Shown here: positions 30,216 to 37,454 of the stretch, piece after piece
Layout of the letters: every line of letters begins with the position of its first letter
Numbering within the stretch: the first letter of the stretch is position 1
From: Rhodobacter sp.
GTDB taxonomy: Bacteria > Pseudomonadota > Alphaproteobacteria > Rhodobacterales > Rhodobacteraceae
DNA length: 39,850 nt
Direction of reading: 5' to 3'
Assembly (NCBI GenBank): GCA_027490955.1
Contig: JAIXXB010000036.1
Location: forward strand, 1 to 39,850
The notes under the pieces: model-generated
What the model saw: only the letters and a program-made list of their open reading frames with translations
Database searches by the model: none
What the model was told of the DNA's origin: nothing
Translations under genes and position numbers: made by a program

Positions 30216-31421
30216 ATGACAAACCTTCCATCCGCAATCAATCTTTACAGGGGCTTATCGATCTACAAGGTCGCTGGGTCGATGAAATGGTACGTTCGCA
30301 TTTGGGATCGTCGGACCAAGAAGTATTTGGTCAAATCGACGGGTGAGGATAGTTCGATCAAAGCGAGGGCTGTGGCTCAGGAACTTGCGCTGTCGATGCT
30401 TAGATCAGAGCCAGTGATCGAAAGCCGTTTCACTTTCCGACATTTCGCCTTGAAACTGCTGCATAAATCTCGGCTGCAAGGCAAAGCTGGTGATCGTAGC
30501 GATGGCTACGTCAAATCGATCCACTGGGCTGTCCAGAACGAGGACTGGGGGCTGCTGAGGCATTTTGGTGAAATGGATGTTCGAACGCTGAAGACAAACA
30601 CTTACCAAGACTACATCACCGATCTTGGCAAAAAGCGTCCTGACCTTGCATCTTCAAGCAAAAACACCTTGATGGCTGCTTTTCGGAACGTTTTGAAGAT
30701 TGCCCGTGATGAGGGGGTGATCGACAACATTCCCGCAACCCCAAGGGTGAAGATCAAGGACAATCCCCGCCCATTTTTCCGATTTGCCCCGCTTGTTGCA
30801 AAGGACGACGACGCTTACCAAAAGCTGCTCAAGGCTGTGAAGCAGATGGCAGGGCAGGGGGTTCAGGTGCGTGGTCTGATGGTCGATGATGAGTTTTACG
30901 ACCTTTTGCTTTTCTTGACCCATTCCTTTGTTCGTCCGATTATGTCCGAGCTATATGCGATCAAACATGCAGACGTTGCGGTTGCGAATGACCCAAGACG
31001 GCTGATTGTTACCGTTCGTGATGGAAAGACTGGGTTTAGGGCAGCAAACACCATGGAGGCGGCTGTTTCTGTTTATGAACGAATTCGGCAGCGTCATCCT
31101 ACGGCCAAGCCAGATGACTACATTTTCTATCCACACTGGGCGAACCGCACCACCGCATCCAGCATGGTTCAGCGGCTGTTCAATGAGGTGCTGCGGAAAT
31201 CTGAGCTGGAAATCGATGCCGTGACTGGCAAGACGCATACGCTCTATTCCTTGCGTCATACGGCGATTTGTATGAGGATCATCAACAGTCATGGCAAGGT
31301 GAACATCTTCAACCTAGCCAAGAACGCTGGCACTTCAGTCGACCAGATCGAACGGTTTTACGCAAAATACCTGCCATTGTCGAAAGAGATGGCGAAGAAC
31401 CTGCAAAGTTTCGGGGAGTGA
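30216..31421 (+). CDS. Tyrosine recombinase / integrase of the island
   Basis: A 401-residue site-specific recombinase. An arm-binding/SAM-like N-terminal half is followed by the catalytic domain with Arg240 (THSFVRPIMSEL), a beta-hairpin Lys271 (RDGKTGFR), the Y-x-x-R-H box (LYSLRHTA, Arg347, His348) and nucleophile Tyr382 (QIERFYAKYLP). The first His of the usual HxxR box is Tyr here, a known variant. I chose the ATG at 30216; an upstream ATG at 30141 would start almost inside the tRNA fragment, and neither has a strong ribosome site. Position 80 bp from the att fragment and direction away from it are typical of tRNA-targeting integrases. Confidence 0.92.
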   Translation: MTNLPSAINLYRGLSIYKVAGSMKWYVRIWDRRTKKYLVKSTGEDSSIKARAVAQELALSMLRSEPVIESRFTFRHFALKLLHKSRLQGKAGDRSDGYVKSIHWAVQNEDWGLLRHFGEMDVRTLKTNTYQDYITDLGKKRPDLASSSKNTLMAAFRNVLKIARDEGVIDNIPATPRVKIKDNPRPFFRFAPLVAKDDDAYQKLLKAVKQMAGQGVQVRGLMVDDEFYDLLLFLTHSFVRPIMSELYAIKHADVAVANDPRRLIVTVRDGKTGFRAANTMEAAVSVYERIRQRHPTAKPDDYIFYPHWANRTTASSMVQRLFNEVLRKSELEIDAVTGKTHTLYSLRHTAICMRIINSHGKVNIFNLAKNAGTSVDQIERFYAKYLPLSKEMAKNLQSFGE

Positions 31422-31484
31422 GGTTCGAGAGCAACCGAGCTTCCATCAAACTGCTGGTATATTTTATAAAATTAGGAGGCAGCA

Positions 31485-32165
31485 TTGAGCACGACACTGT
31501 CACTTTGGAACCGTTGGTGCGAGGCGCAGAACATCTTGGCGGACTCGGTGCCGCTGTTCGACTGCGACGACAGCGGCAGGGTTCGCACGAGGCGTATTGG
31601 TAGCTCAAATCCAAGACCTGTGCTGTGTCGCCACCCTGAGATGGACGCCCTGATGCTGCGGCAGACAGCGCTTTTGGTGGAAGACTGGAAATCCAAGCAA
31701 AATCAATATGACGGGATCATCTACATGATGTTTGCCCCTCAAACTAATGGCGAAATCCTACCGCTCTATATCGGCAAGGCGGAGACGCTGGGCAAAGGGG
31801 ATGGCAATCTATCGGCAAATCTAATCCGCATCGACAAGGATCGGTCAAAATTCGCTCGATGGGGTGACAACTATCAATACCATATTGGTGACCTCAGCGC
31901 TGCGGCTTTGGCTGGGCATCCTGTCGACAAGATCAGCCCAAAGTATTCACGTTGGGCGGCAGATCTGTTTGATGAAATCCCGTCAGAAAACCCAAGGCTA
32001 AAGGAAGATGTGCGTTTCTGGGTCAAAGCATGGAAGACCACAGACATCGGCATCTGGTCCGAGATGAGCCCAACAAGGCTGACCTTCTTGGAGTATCTGT
32101 TGATCGGTGTTGCAAGTTCGATCTTTGGGGATAGGCTGCTGAATGCCGAGGGACGTAACCGCTAA
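31485..32165 (+). CDS. GIY-YIG nuclease domain protein
   Basis: A 226-residue protein. Its core has GIIY at 77-80, LYIGK at 94-98, a candidate catalytic Arg125 (FARWG), the metal-binding Glu203 (LTFLEYLLIGVA) and Asn220 (LLNAEG), the order of catalytic residues in I-TevI-type nucleases. The first 70 residues (LWNRWCEAQNILADSVPLF, RHPEMDALMLRQT) form an unrecognised extension. The start is TTG at 31485, set by TAGGAGG about six bases upstream. It lies 63 bp after the integrase gene on the same strand. It could be a homing-type or defence nuclease, or a DNA-processing helper of the island; its target is unknown. Confidence 0.8.
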   Translation: MSTTLSLWNRWCEAQNILADSVPLFDCDDSGRVRTRRIGSSNPRPVLCRHPEMDALMLRQTALLVEDWKSKQNQYDGIIYMMFAPQTNGEILPLYIGKAETLGKGDGNLSANLIRIDKDRSKFARWGDNYQYHIGDLSAAALAGHPVDKISPKYSRWAADLFDEIPSENPRLKEDVRFWVKAWKTTDIGIWSEMSPTRLTFLEYLLIGVASSIFGDRLLNAEGRNR

Positions 32166-32223
32166 ACGGTGATCGTTCAGCATCAAACCCGTTGTCTGGT
32201 TGGGCATACCATCGGACAGCGGA

Positions 32224-32240
32224 CCCATCATAACGATGGG
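32224..32240 (+). promoter_or_regulatory. Small hairpin overlapping a ribosome site
   Basis: CCCATC (32224-32229) pairs with GATGGG (32235-32240) around ATAAC. The GGG of the right arm is part of GGGAGAG, the Shine-Dalgarno of the gene starting at 32249. The stem could reduce its translation. Confidence 0.4.
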
Positions 32241-32248
32241 AGAGTTCT

Positions 32249-32623
32249 ATGGCTACCAAACCAAATTTCGTATTCGTTGACGTTCCAGAACGCCCAAAGG
32301 CAAATTCGATTGCTGTCAAACGGCAGCGGCTGATCGAAGGGCTGACAAAACAGGCAGCCGAGGTCAAACGGTTCGAGCAAGGGCATTGGACACCCCGCAA
32401 TTGGTTCTGGGCGGATGACAGCGGCAAGTTCTATCTGGAAGTGCGTTATGCCAAAAAGCCGTTGGTGATCAGCGAGGGCAAGTCAGCGATCCTTTGCCAA
32501 TCGCTGGACGACGTAGCCGCCAAAATCGAACAACTAAAGGCAATCGTCAAAGTTGGGGGCTTAGACCCTCAGATTGAGGCAGCGTCTGGGGCTATTCGCT
32601 CTCGGTTCAAGAAGTCCAAGTGA
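32249..32623 (+). CDS. Hypothetical protein, possibly DUF6641 family
   Basis: A 124-residue soluble basic protein. Central block: EVKRFEQGHWTPRNWFWADD, GKFYLEVRYAKKPL, then LDDVAAKIEQLKAIV and a basic C-terminus IRSRFKKSK. From memory this resembles the DUF6641 family, often found beside the GIY-YIG type seen just upstream, but this needs a profile search. GGGAGAG is five bases before the ATG, within a hairpin. It is probably co-transcribed with the GIY-YIG gene (83-bp gap). Its stop codon abuts the stop of the convergent serine recombinase with no spacer. Confidence 0.65.
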   Translation: MATKPNFVFVDVPERPKANSIAVKRQRLIEGLTKQAAEVKRFEQGHWTPRNWFWADDSGKFYLEVRYAKKPLVISEGKSAILCQSLDDVAAKIEQLKAIVKVGGLDPQIEAASGAIRSRFKKSK

Positions 32624-33262
32624 TCAGATCAACCCTGCTGCTGTCGCAAAGCTAAGCACTGTGGCAGGATACCATTTTGTTGCCTTGGGCGTTTTGACAT
32701 TCGCATCGTTCAGCCGACGAGCCGTTTCAGATGCTGACGGTGATTGATCCCAAATCTGTTTGAACGCTGTCAGATTGGTTTCCACAAAATCATACTTTTG
32801 CTGTTTGCGAACCTTGGCAAGTGCCTTGGCATTAACCCCCAGCACCGTTCCCCGCTTCTTAGCCTCAGCAAGGGCTGCTCGGGTCCGTTCAGATATCTGA
32901 CGACGTTCTTCCTCGGCAAAACAAGCCAGAAGGTGCAGGAAGAATGTGCTGACATTGGGATATTCACAAACAACCAATTCAATCCCTTGGTCGATGATCC
33001 CAGAGATGAACGACACCTTGCGAGAGAACCGATCCAGCTTTGGGATCAACAGCTTTGCCTTGGTCTTCTTGACGAGGCTGATTGCCTTCCACAGCTCTAG
33101 CCGTTTGTCATTCTTGCCAGACTCGATTTCCGTGAATTCGGCTGTGATCGTATCGGTCGGCTGGATGAAACGGTTCACCATCGCCCGCTGGGCATCAAGA
33201 CCTAATCCTGATCGACCCTGACGCTCAGTCGATACCCGATAATAGACCACATATTCGACCAT
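32624..33262 (-). CDS. Serine recombinase (resolvase/invertase type)
   Basis: A 212-residue small serine recombinase. Catalytic Ser11 lies in YYRVSTERQG, followed by GLGLDAQ, PKLDRFSRKV (catalytic Arg region), and AEEERRQISERTRAAL of the long E-helix. The C-terminal 60 residues are a compact helix-turn-helix (SASETARRLNDANVKTP). That size fits resolvases or invertases rather than the large serine integrases. GGGGGC lies before the ATG. No crossover-site pair was identified nearby. It may resolve multimers of a replicating form, or have arrived with a separate insertion. Confidence 0.9.
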   Translation of the reverse strand: MVEYVVYYRVSTERQGRSGLGLDAQRAMVNRFIQPTDTITAEFTEIESGKNDKRLELWKAISLVKKTKAKLLIPKLDRFSRKVSFISGIIDQGIELVVCEYPNVSTFFLHLLACFAEEERRQISERTRAALAEAKKRGTVLGVNAKALAKVRKQQKYDFVETNLTAFKQIWDQSPSASETARRLNDANVKTPKATKWYPATVLSFATAAGLI

Positions 33263-33296
33263 CTTCTTGCCCCCGTAACCGACAAACCAACGTCTG

Positions 33297-33806
33297 TCAG
33301 GTACGATCCCTCAAAATCGGGAATGGTGGCAACAGCAAATGGACAGGTCCCAAGCGGTTCCGTGCCTCAATATAGTGCTTCCGTTTGATGTCATCTGGAT
33401 ACACTTTGTGATAATCAATTATTATGTTTTCATAAGCGCAGTCCAAACGATTACTGCGCCTCAAAAAGTTAAGCCCGTAGGTTTTGGGCGGCTTATCAAG
33501 CAGGTCCAATATCACAGCCATAGCGCCATCTGTTTTTATCTTTCGTCGAGTGTATGTGGCAAATCTACGTCTTCCCACGTCCCCGCTTAAGACCTTCTCG
33601 TAGGCTTCAACATATCTCATAAAATCATTATGGAAATCAGACTTGCCCTCTTGTTCGGTCAACAAAATTTCGGTTATTCGACGTCGACCCGCTTGAGCCG
33701 CATAGTCATTTTTCCAGCGCTCAGCGTTCCTGATGAAATTCTTAACACGACTGGTAGAATGCATCTTGGCAACATGAGCATTGATTTCAGCGTCACTAAA
33801 GCGCAC
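33297..33806 (-). CDS. Hypothetical protein, 169 residues
   Basis: Not recognised. A charged, mostly helical protein rich in Arg/Lys (FIRNAERWKNDY, RRRITEILLTEQEG, TYTRRKIKTDGAM) with no signal peptide or membrane segment. The GTG start is supported by GGGAGAGG close upstream. It lies 34 bp before the serine recombinase gene on the same strand, so the two may be co-transcribed. A DNA-binding role would fit the charge but is a guess. Confidence 0.6.
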   Translation of the reverse strand: MRFSDAEINAHVAKMHSTSRVKNFIRNAERWKNDYAAQAGRRRITEILLTEQEGKSDFHNDFMRYVEAYEKVLSGDVGRRRFATYTRRKIKTDGAMAVILDLLDKPPKTYGLNFLRRSNRLDCAYENIIIDYHKVYPDDIKRKHYIEARNRLGPVHLLLPPFPILRDRT

Positions 33807-33879
33807 GTCACCCTCTCCCCCAACGTTTTGGAAATCGTGTCACAACTACGATCTAAAGCAAGAGTTTTCAGGTTTCAGG

Positions 33880-34125
33880 CTACCCGATCTTTGACCTCAC
33901 GCTAGTCATCAACTGTTGGTCATTCGTGCCAACAGCGATCCCAAGCCCGTTAAGGTAAGCTAACAGCTTGTTTTGTTGACCTATCAAGACGTTCTGTTTG
34001 GCAACATCGACTTCACGATCAATCTGGATTGACAGGTTTCTAACCTTTAGCACCAAACCTGCTGTCACAGCCTTCGTCCACAACGGATAGCTGCCCTCGT
34101 TCAAGAACTGTTTGAACGTCTTCAT
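33880..34125 (-). CDS. Hypothetical small protein, third gene of the RHH-led operon
   Basis: An 81-residue product starting MKTFKQFLNEGSYPLW, a pattern reminiscent of short phage head-associated peptides, then a central hydrophobic/helical region (VLKVRNLSIQIDREVDVAKQ). No family is recognised. Its ATG overlaps the previous stop (ATGA), so translation is coupled to the gene before it. This coupling is the main evidence that it is real. Confidence 0.6.
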   Translation of the reverse strand: MKTFKQFLNEGSYPLWTKAVTAGLVLKVRNLSIQIDREVDVAKQNVLIGQQNKLLAYLNGLGIAVGTNDQQLMTSVRSKIG

Positions 34126-34304
34126 GATCGAATCACAATCACCGATACAGCACCTTGACGGCTGTAACGGTCCAACGCTTTGTTGACGGCTTTAACATCA
34201 TCAACCGACAGAATCTCGAACACTTCAAGCTTTGGGTTCTGTAACGCTATGATCGACCTTGCTAACGAATGCTTGTTTGTTGGTGTTATAACACTTGAAA
34301 TCAT
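34122..34304 (-). CDS. Hypothetical small protein, second gene of the RHH-led operon
   Basis: A 60-residue protein with alternating strands and helices (VFEILSVDDVKAVNKALDRY, AVSVIVIRS); no family recognised. It overlaps both neighbours by four bases (ATGA at each end), a strong sign of a translationally coupled operon. Confidence 0.6.
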   Translation of the reverse strand: MISSVITPTNKHSLARSIIALQNPKLEVFEILSVDDVKAVNKALDRYSRQGAVSVIVIRS

Positions 34305-34585
34305 AATTTAAACCTCTCATCCCATTCATATTCGTCATCAAACAGTATGCTAACAGGCTGTTCGAATTCTAAGGGAATGTTAGCGGCTTTAATGGGCTTT
34401 GTTATTGGATTAATTAACTGTTCGATACGTTTGCTGTCTTCAAGGTTCTTAAGCTCTTGTCGGCAATACAGGTCTAACAGTCTGTTAACAATGGATGTTC
34501 TGGAAATGTGTTTGTATTTGGCTATCAGGTCTAGGTTATGTTTAAGGTGTGTGGGAATGTTAAAGTTCATTAACTGGTAGTCCAT
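34301..34585 (-). CDS. Ribbon-helix-helix (CopG-like) protein
   Basis: A 94-residue protein. Residues 1-45 fit a ribbon-helix-helix DNA-binding domain: a beta strand YQLMNFNIP, helix THLKHNLDLIAKY, turn, helix SRTSIVNRLLDLYCRQEL. The C-terminal half is acidic (FDDEYEWDERF) with no known domain. TAGGAG lies seven bases before the ATG. It leads a three-gene coupled operon and faces the upstream AT-rich repeats, which may be its operator. By analogy with plasmid CopG it could control the nearby Rep gene; this is an inference from position. Confidence 0.72.
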   Translation of the reverse strand: MDYQLMNFNIPTHLKHNLDLIAKYKHISRTSIVNRLLDLYCRQELKNLEDSKRIEQLINPITKPIKAANIPLEFEQPVSILFDDEYEWDERFKL

Positions 34586-34688
34586 GTGATGCTCCTAATG
34601 TTAGCTTCGCAAATGGTGGAGAGGTTTTGGAGGCTGTAAAGATGTTGCGAATGTTATTTGGTAGATGTTTTTGGGGTTATAAGCGGTT

Positions 34689-34743
34689 GGTGTTAATTGA
34701 TGTGGATTATTGAAAGGTATTAAGGATTGTAGGAAGGTGTTAA
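34689..34743 (+). repeat. Three GGTRTTAA direct repeats upstream of the RHH operon
   Basis: GGTGTTAA at 34689, GGTATTAA at 34716 and GGTGTTAA at 34736 lie in a strongly AT-rich stretch between the RHH gene and the Rep gene. Spacing is 27 and 20 bp. They could be operators for the RHH protein or iteron-like sites. Confidence 0.45.
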
Positions 34744-34781
34744 GTATTATTGGCAGCATTTAGATAATACTTTAAATTAAA

Positions 34782-34802
34782 GGTCCAGAGACGCTCTGGG
34801 CC
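34782..34802 (-). terminator. Rho-independent terminator of the Rep gene
   Basis: The stem GGTCCAGAG / CTCTGGGCC has a 3-base loop (one G-T wobble). Read on the minus strand it is followed by TTTAATTTAAAG. It lies 47 bp past the stop of the HUH Rep gene. Confidence 0.7.
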
Positions 34803-34849
34803 AATGTGGGGCAGATTGAATGATGATTGGGCTTACTTGGAGTCTATAC

Positions 34850-35326
34850 TCAACGAAGTTCGAAGCACGTGGAGTTCGACCAATCAATACAATTTGAATA
34901 TTCTGTTTTGGTTCTTGTTTTCAGGCAATAATCAATCCAGCCAAGCTCACGCAGCTCGGTTGTGGGGAATTCGAAATGGCTTTGCTGATAGCCGTAACGG
35001 GTGGAGGTCCAGCAGTTTTGTGCCAGTAGGATGAAGTCAGTGGCAGGGATGTGCTGAGGACGTTCGATCACACAATGGATGTGGTGACGATGGGTCTGGT
35101 CCTGTTCACGGACGACGAACATCGACAGCTTGATGCCGTAACGTTTGAATTTTGATCCAAAACATTTGGCGTTCAGTTTGTTGGCAAAGTGGCGGAAGTT
35201 TTGCTGGGACAGTGTATCCGTGATCCATTGCCCATCGACCACTTGGCGTTGGGTAAGCGTGATGTTGACAGGGTTTGGGACCCTGTGTTCGAGGTAGTAG
35301 GCCTTGAAATCTGTGGGGGAGAGCAT
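34850..35326 (-). CDS. HUH-family rolling-circle replication initiator (Rep)
   Basis: A 158-residue protein with the three ordered motifs of rolling-circle Rep proteins: motif 1 NITLTQR (21-27), motif 2 HHIHCVIE with the metal-binding pair His82 and His84 (HIH), and motif 3 DYCLKTRTK with nucleophile Tyr133 and Lys136 (YxxK). A single catalytic Tyr is seen. It nicks one strand at an origin and stays bound to the 5' end; no helicase domain follows, so a host helicase would be needed. It resembles small Reps of phage- or plasmid-related elements more than Y1 transposases. The ATG has no strong ribosome site. Codon use is AT-rich, unlike the core genes. Confidence 0.78.
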   Translation of the reverse strand: MLSPTDFKAYYLEHRVPNPVNITLTQRQVVDGQWITDTLSQQNFRHFANKLNAKCFGSKFKRYGIKLSMFVVREQDQTHRHHIHCVIERPQHIPATDFILLAQNCWTSTRYGYQQSHFEFPTTELRELGWIDYCLKTRTKTEYSNCIDWSNSTCFELR

Positions 35327-35734
35327 GGGTTAAGGTATTGTTGTTAAAGGGACATACCTATTTATACGACCTTTACCTTATCTTTAGCGGTCAAGTGAAA
35401 ATAAATGTAATAAATAGCAAATGTGAGCAGACTATGCCAAAAATGACTTTTATTGTCTATTGAAACAAAATACTTCTGGAGTAATCTGGTGATCAATGTT
35501 CTTTCCTTATACGTCCGTGCACAACAATTTTGCACCGTAGCAACCTTTCGAGGTTTACAGAGATCCGTTGCGCTCCCGCAAGATGCAACCATTGGGATTA
35601 CTATACGAATGATAAAAAGCTGTTGACTAGGCGTAAATATTAAAATTACAGATAGACGTGGGTATACTCAAGAAAACATGCCGCAAAGTACTTGGAAGGG
35701 TATGTTCGGAGGCGTAAGCGAGTGAGAATTATAC
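35327..35734. other. AT-rich gap between Rep and a divergent exported-protein gene
   Basis: About 400 bp with no gene I can support. It should contain the Rep promoter and possibly the replication origin. A small inverted repeat TTGCG-CTCC-CGCAA lies at about 35569-35582, with GCAACC repeated on both sides; the nick site is not identified. GGAGG lies about 21 bp before the next gene's ATG. Confidence 0.4.
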
Positions 35735-36775
35735 ATGAAAAATTTGCAACTTATAGGCTGCATCGCATTCCTGGGTGCGACTACAGTTTCACATTCTGAA
35801 GAAATTTCAGGGTCGGCATTCTATTCTGGTGCATGGTCTGGGGCAGCATATACAGAAGACGATACTGGAAAATGGTCTCATTGTGCTATCCTTGCAAGTT
35901 ACGAACATAATGGATTTGATCTCATTATTTCACTAGATAACCAATATGACTTGGGCATCGGATTGTCTAACCCAACAGATCCAGTATTTTCAGGTCACCA
36001 GGAACTTCAAATTGTAGCAAAAGTTGATAATTTCGATCCAATGTTTGCGACCGCTCAGGTCATCGACGACTTCTTCGCAGGAGTTTGGTTTGATGACTTG
36101 GATGCGGCAATGTTGCAAATCGCAAAAGGGAACCTTCTTACACTTTCATCAAAAATTGGTACTGAGACTTTTGGCTTAGAGGGTACGTACAAAGCACTTA
36201 ACGAAACATATGCTTGTGCAAGAGCCTATCAAAATTTTGCAACAGTGCCGGAAGTTGAGCAACAACCCAGCGATTTGAATGCATGGAATCCAACTGCTGA
36301 AGAAACTGCGGCAATGTATCAGATATCATCCAAGATTATATCTGACCTGAGACTTGAAAACTTCATGTTCCTCACTGGAGAGGATAACTTCATTTCTGGC
36401 GGAAAAGGTGTGATGTGGGAAGCCAGAGAGGGGCAAATTCTAGGCGGTGTATTCGTCGGGCGTGAGCGTGGAGCTTTGGACCTTCAACAAATAATGTCAG
36501 AAGACATTGCTACATTATCAAAGCTTTGCGCCGATGGAGACCTAGCTTTGATCAATTCGAAGTATCTAGTGGACGGAGTTTCGACAGTCCAAGTTAAAGG
36601 TGTGTGCGATAGCTTAGCAGAACCGTTCAACCTTTATCTTACAAAGCAAAACATAAACGAAGTTTTGGTAGAAACTCTAATTTTTGATTATGAAAAGTCA
36701 TCAGCAGAGGGAAGCTACGACCCTGATATGGGAAAGAACGCCGCAATTATTTCGGTAAACTACTTGAACAAATAG
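35735..36775 (+). CDS. Hypothetical exported protein, 346 residues
   Basis: Not recognised. The N-terminus MKNLQLIGCIAFLGATTVSH is a signal peptide, with cleavage likely just before EEISG. The mature part is acidic, probably two domains joined by a linker (about 165-185, EVEQQPSDLNAWNPTAEETA). Cysteines occur at Cys49 (SHCAIL), in the linker region (YACARAY), and in CADGD and GVCDS, enough for disulfides in the periplasm. Divergent from Rep. Codon use and low GC mark it as acquired. Periplasmic or secreted location is the only firm inference. Confidence 0.7.
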   Translation: MKNLQLIGCIAFLGATTVSHSEEISGSAFYSGAWSGAAYTEDDTGKWSHCAILASYEHNGFDLIISLDNQYDLGIGLSNPTDPVFSGHQELQIVAKVDNFDPMFATAQVIDDFFAGVWFDDLDAAMLQIAKGNLLTLSSKIGTETFGLEGTYKALNETYACARAYQNFATVPEVEQQPSDLNAWNPTAEETAAMYQISSKIISDLRLENFMFLTGEDNFISGGKGVMWEAREGQILGGVFVGRERGALDLQQIMSEDIATLSKLCADGDLALINSKYLVDGVSTVQVKGVCDSLAEPFNLYLTKQNINEVLVETLIFDYEKSSAEGSYDPDMGKNAAIISVNYLNK

Positions 36776-36882
36776 CTGACATGAAGTTCATCTGAGTAAC
36801 ACGATTGAATATTCTTTGGTATATGCGTATTATTGTGGCAAAATCACAGACTTCTGCAACATTTCGCTTTGCTTTCGAAAAT

Positions 36883-37038
36883 TCAGTCTGTCGGTTTCTT
36901 CAATGATTTAATATCAAGATTTTCATTATCAAAAATTGACGGAGATTGTGATGGCTTTATATATGCTTCTGGATCGAATATCAAGCCAATGATTTTTGGT
37001 AGGGCAATAAGAACTAAACCAATAAGAATTCGTCTCAC
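36883..37038 (-). CDS. Possible small membrane protein, 51 residues
   Basis: It has a GTG start with GGAGG five bases upstream, then RRILIGLVLIALPKIIGLIF, a basic start and single hydrophobic helix, and a soluble tail (DPEAYIKPSQSPSIFDNENL). An ATG four codons earlier is possible but has no ribosome site. No homologue is recognised. The opposite-strand reading here lacks a ribosome site. Confidence 0.45.
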   Translation of the reverse strand: MRRILIGLVLIALPKIIGLIFDPEAYIKPSQSPSIFDNENLDIKSLKKPTD

Positions 37039-37054
37039 CTCAGCCTCCATATAA

Positions 37055-37454
37055 TCAGTTTAACAAGTCTCTTTTTATAATATGTTTTCGTTAGACACAT
37101 CAAGTGAACTTGATATAACCTATACTACCGCCCAACAATTGGGTTGGAATTTTTCAATTGATCTAATTGATGGACCAGTTGAGGTTAGCAAATAGCAAAC
37201 GAATTTCGGTTCTGGTTCTGCCTTTTAATGGAAACATATTGGGCTCTGCATTGTTTTGAGTACCACTAGACCGAAGATCACTCGCTCACTGGAGTTCGCA
37301 TCAATTGCTGTTACCTTGAAGTCCATCTGATGGGACAGCGATGCGAGACGGTTGATGATACAGTTAGTGAGGCGAGCGAGTACTTTAATGCCTCATTGAA
37401 ACGATTAGTAAAAGTCGATATCGTTACGAGATGGCAAAATCAGGGCGGCAAGAA
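37055..37454. other. Gene-free stretch with a possible structured RNA
   Basis: About 400 bp of AT-rich DNA with no coding sequence I can support. It includes the nested inverted repeats described at 37278-37381, immediately before the cysteine-rich exported protein gene. Confidence 0.45.
37278..37381 (+). ncRNA. Candidate structured RNA or leader (nested stems)
   Basis: Outer stem ACTCGCTC (37280-37287) with GAGCGAGT (37374-37381); inside it TCGCATC (37296-37302) with GATGCGA (37340-37346); inside that a weaker GTCC/GGAC hairpin (37321-37336). Three nested complementary pairs in about 100 bases are more than expected by chance. No known RNA family is recognised. Being 74 bp upstream of the next gene, it could be a 5' leader. 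Confidence 0.35.

Noticed and set aside
35545-35590. Possible origin hairpin or tRNA-like element upstream of Rep
   Set aside because: Only a 5-bp stem and a repeated GCAACC were found; too weak to call an origin or RNA gene.
36833-37054. 73-codon plus-strand frame after the exported protein
   Set aside because: The opposite strand offers a better small gene (GGAGG-GTG); this frame lacks a ribosome site.
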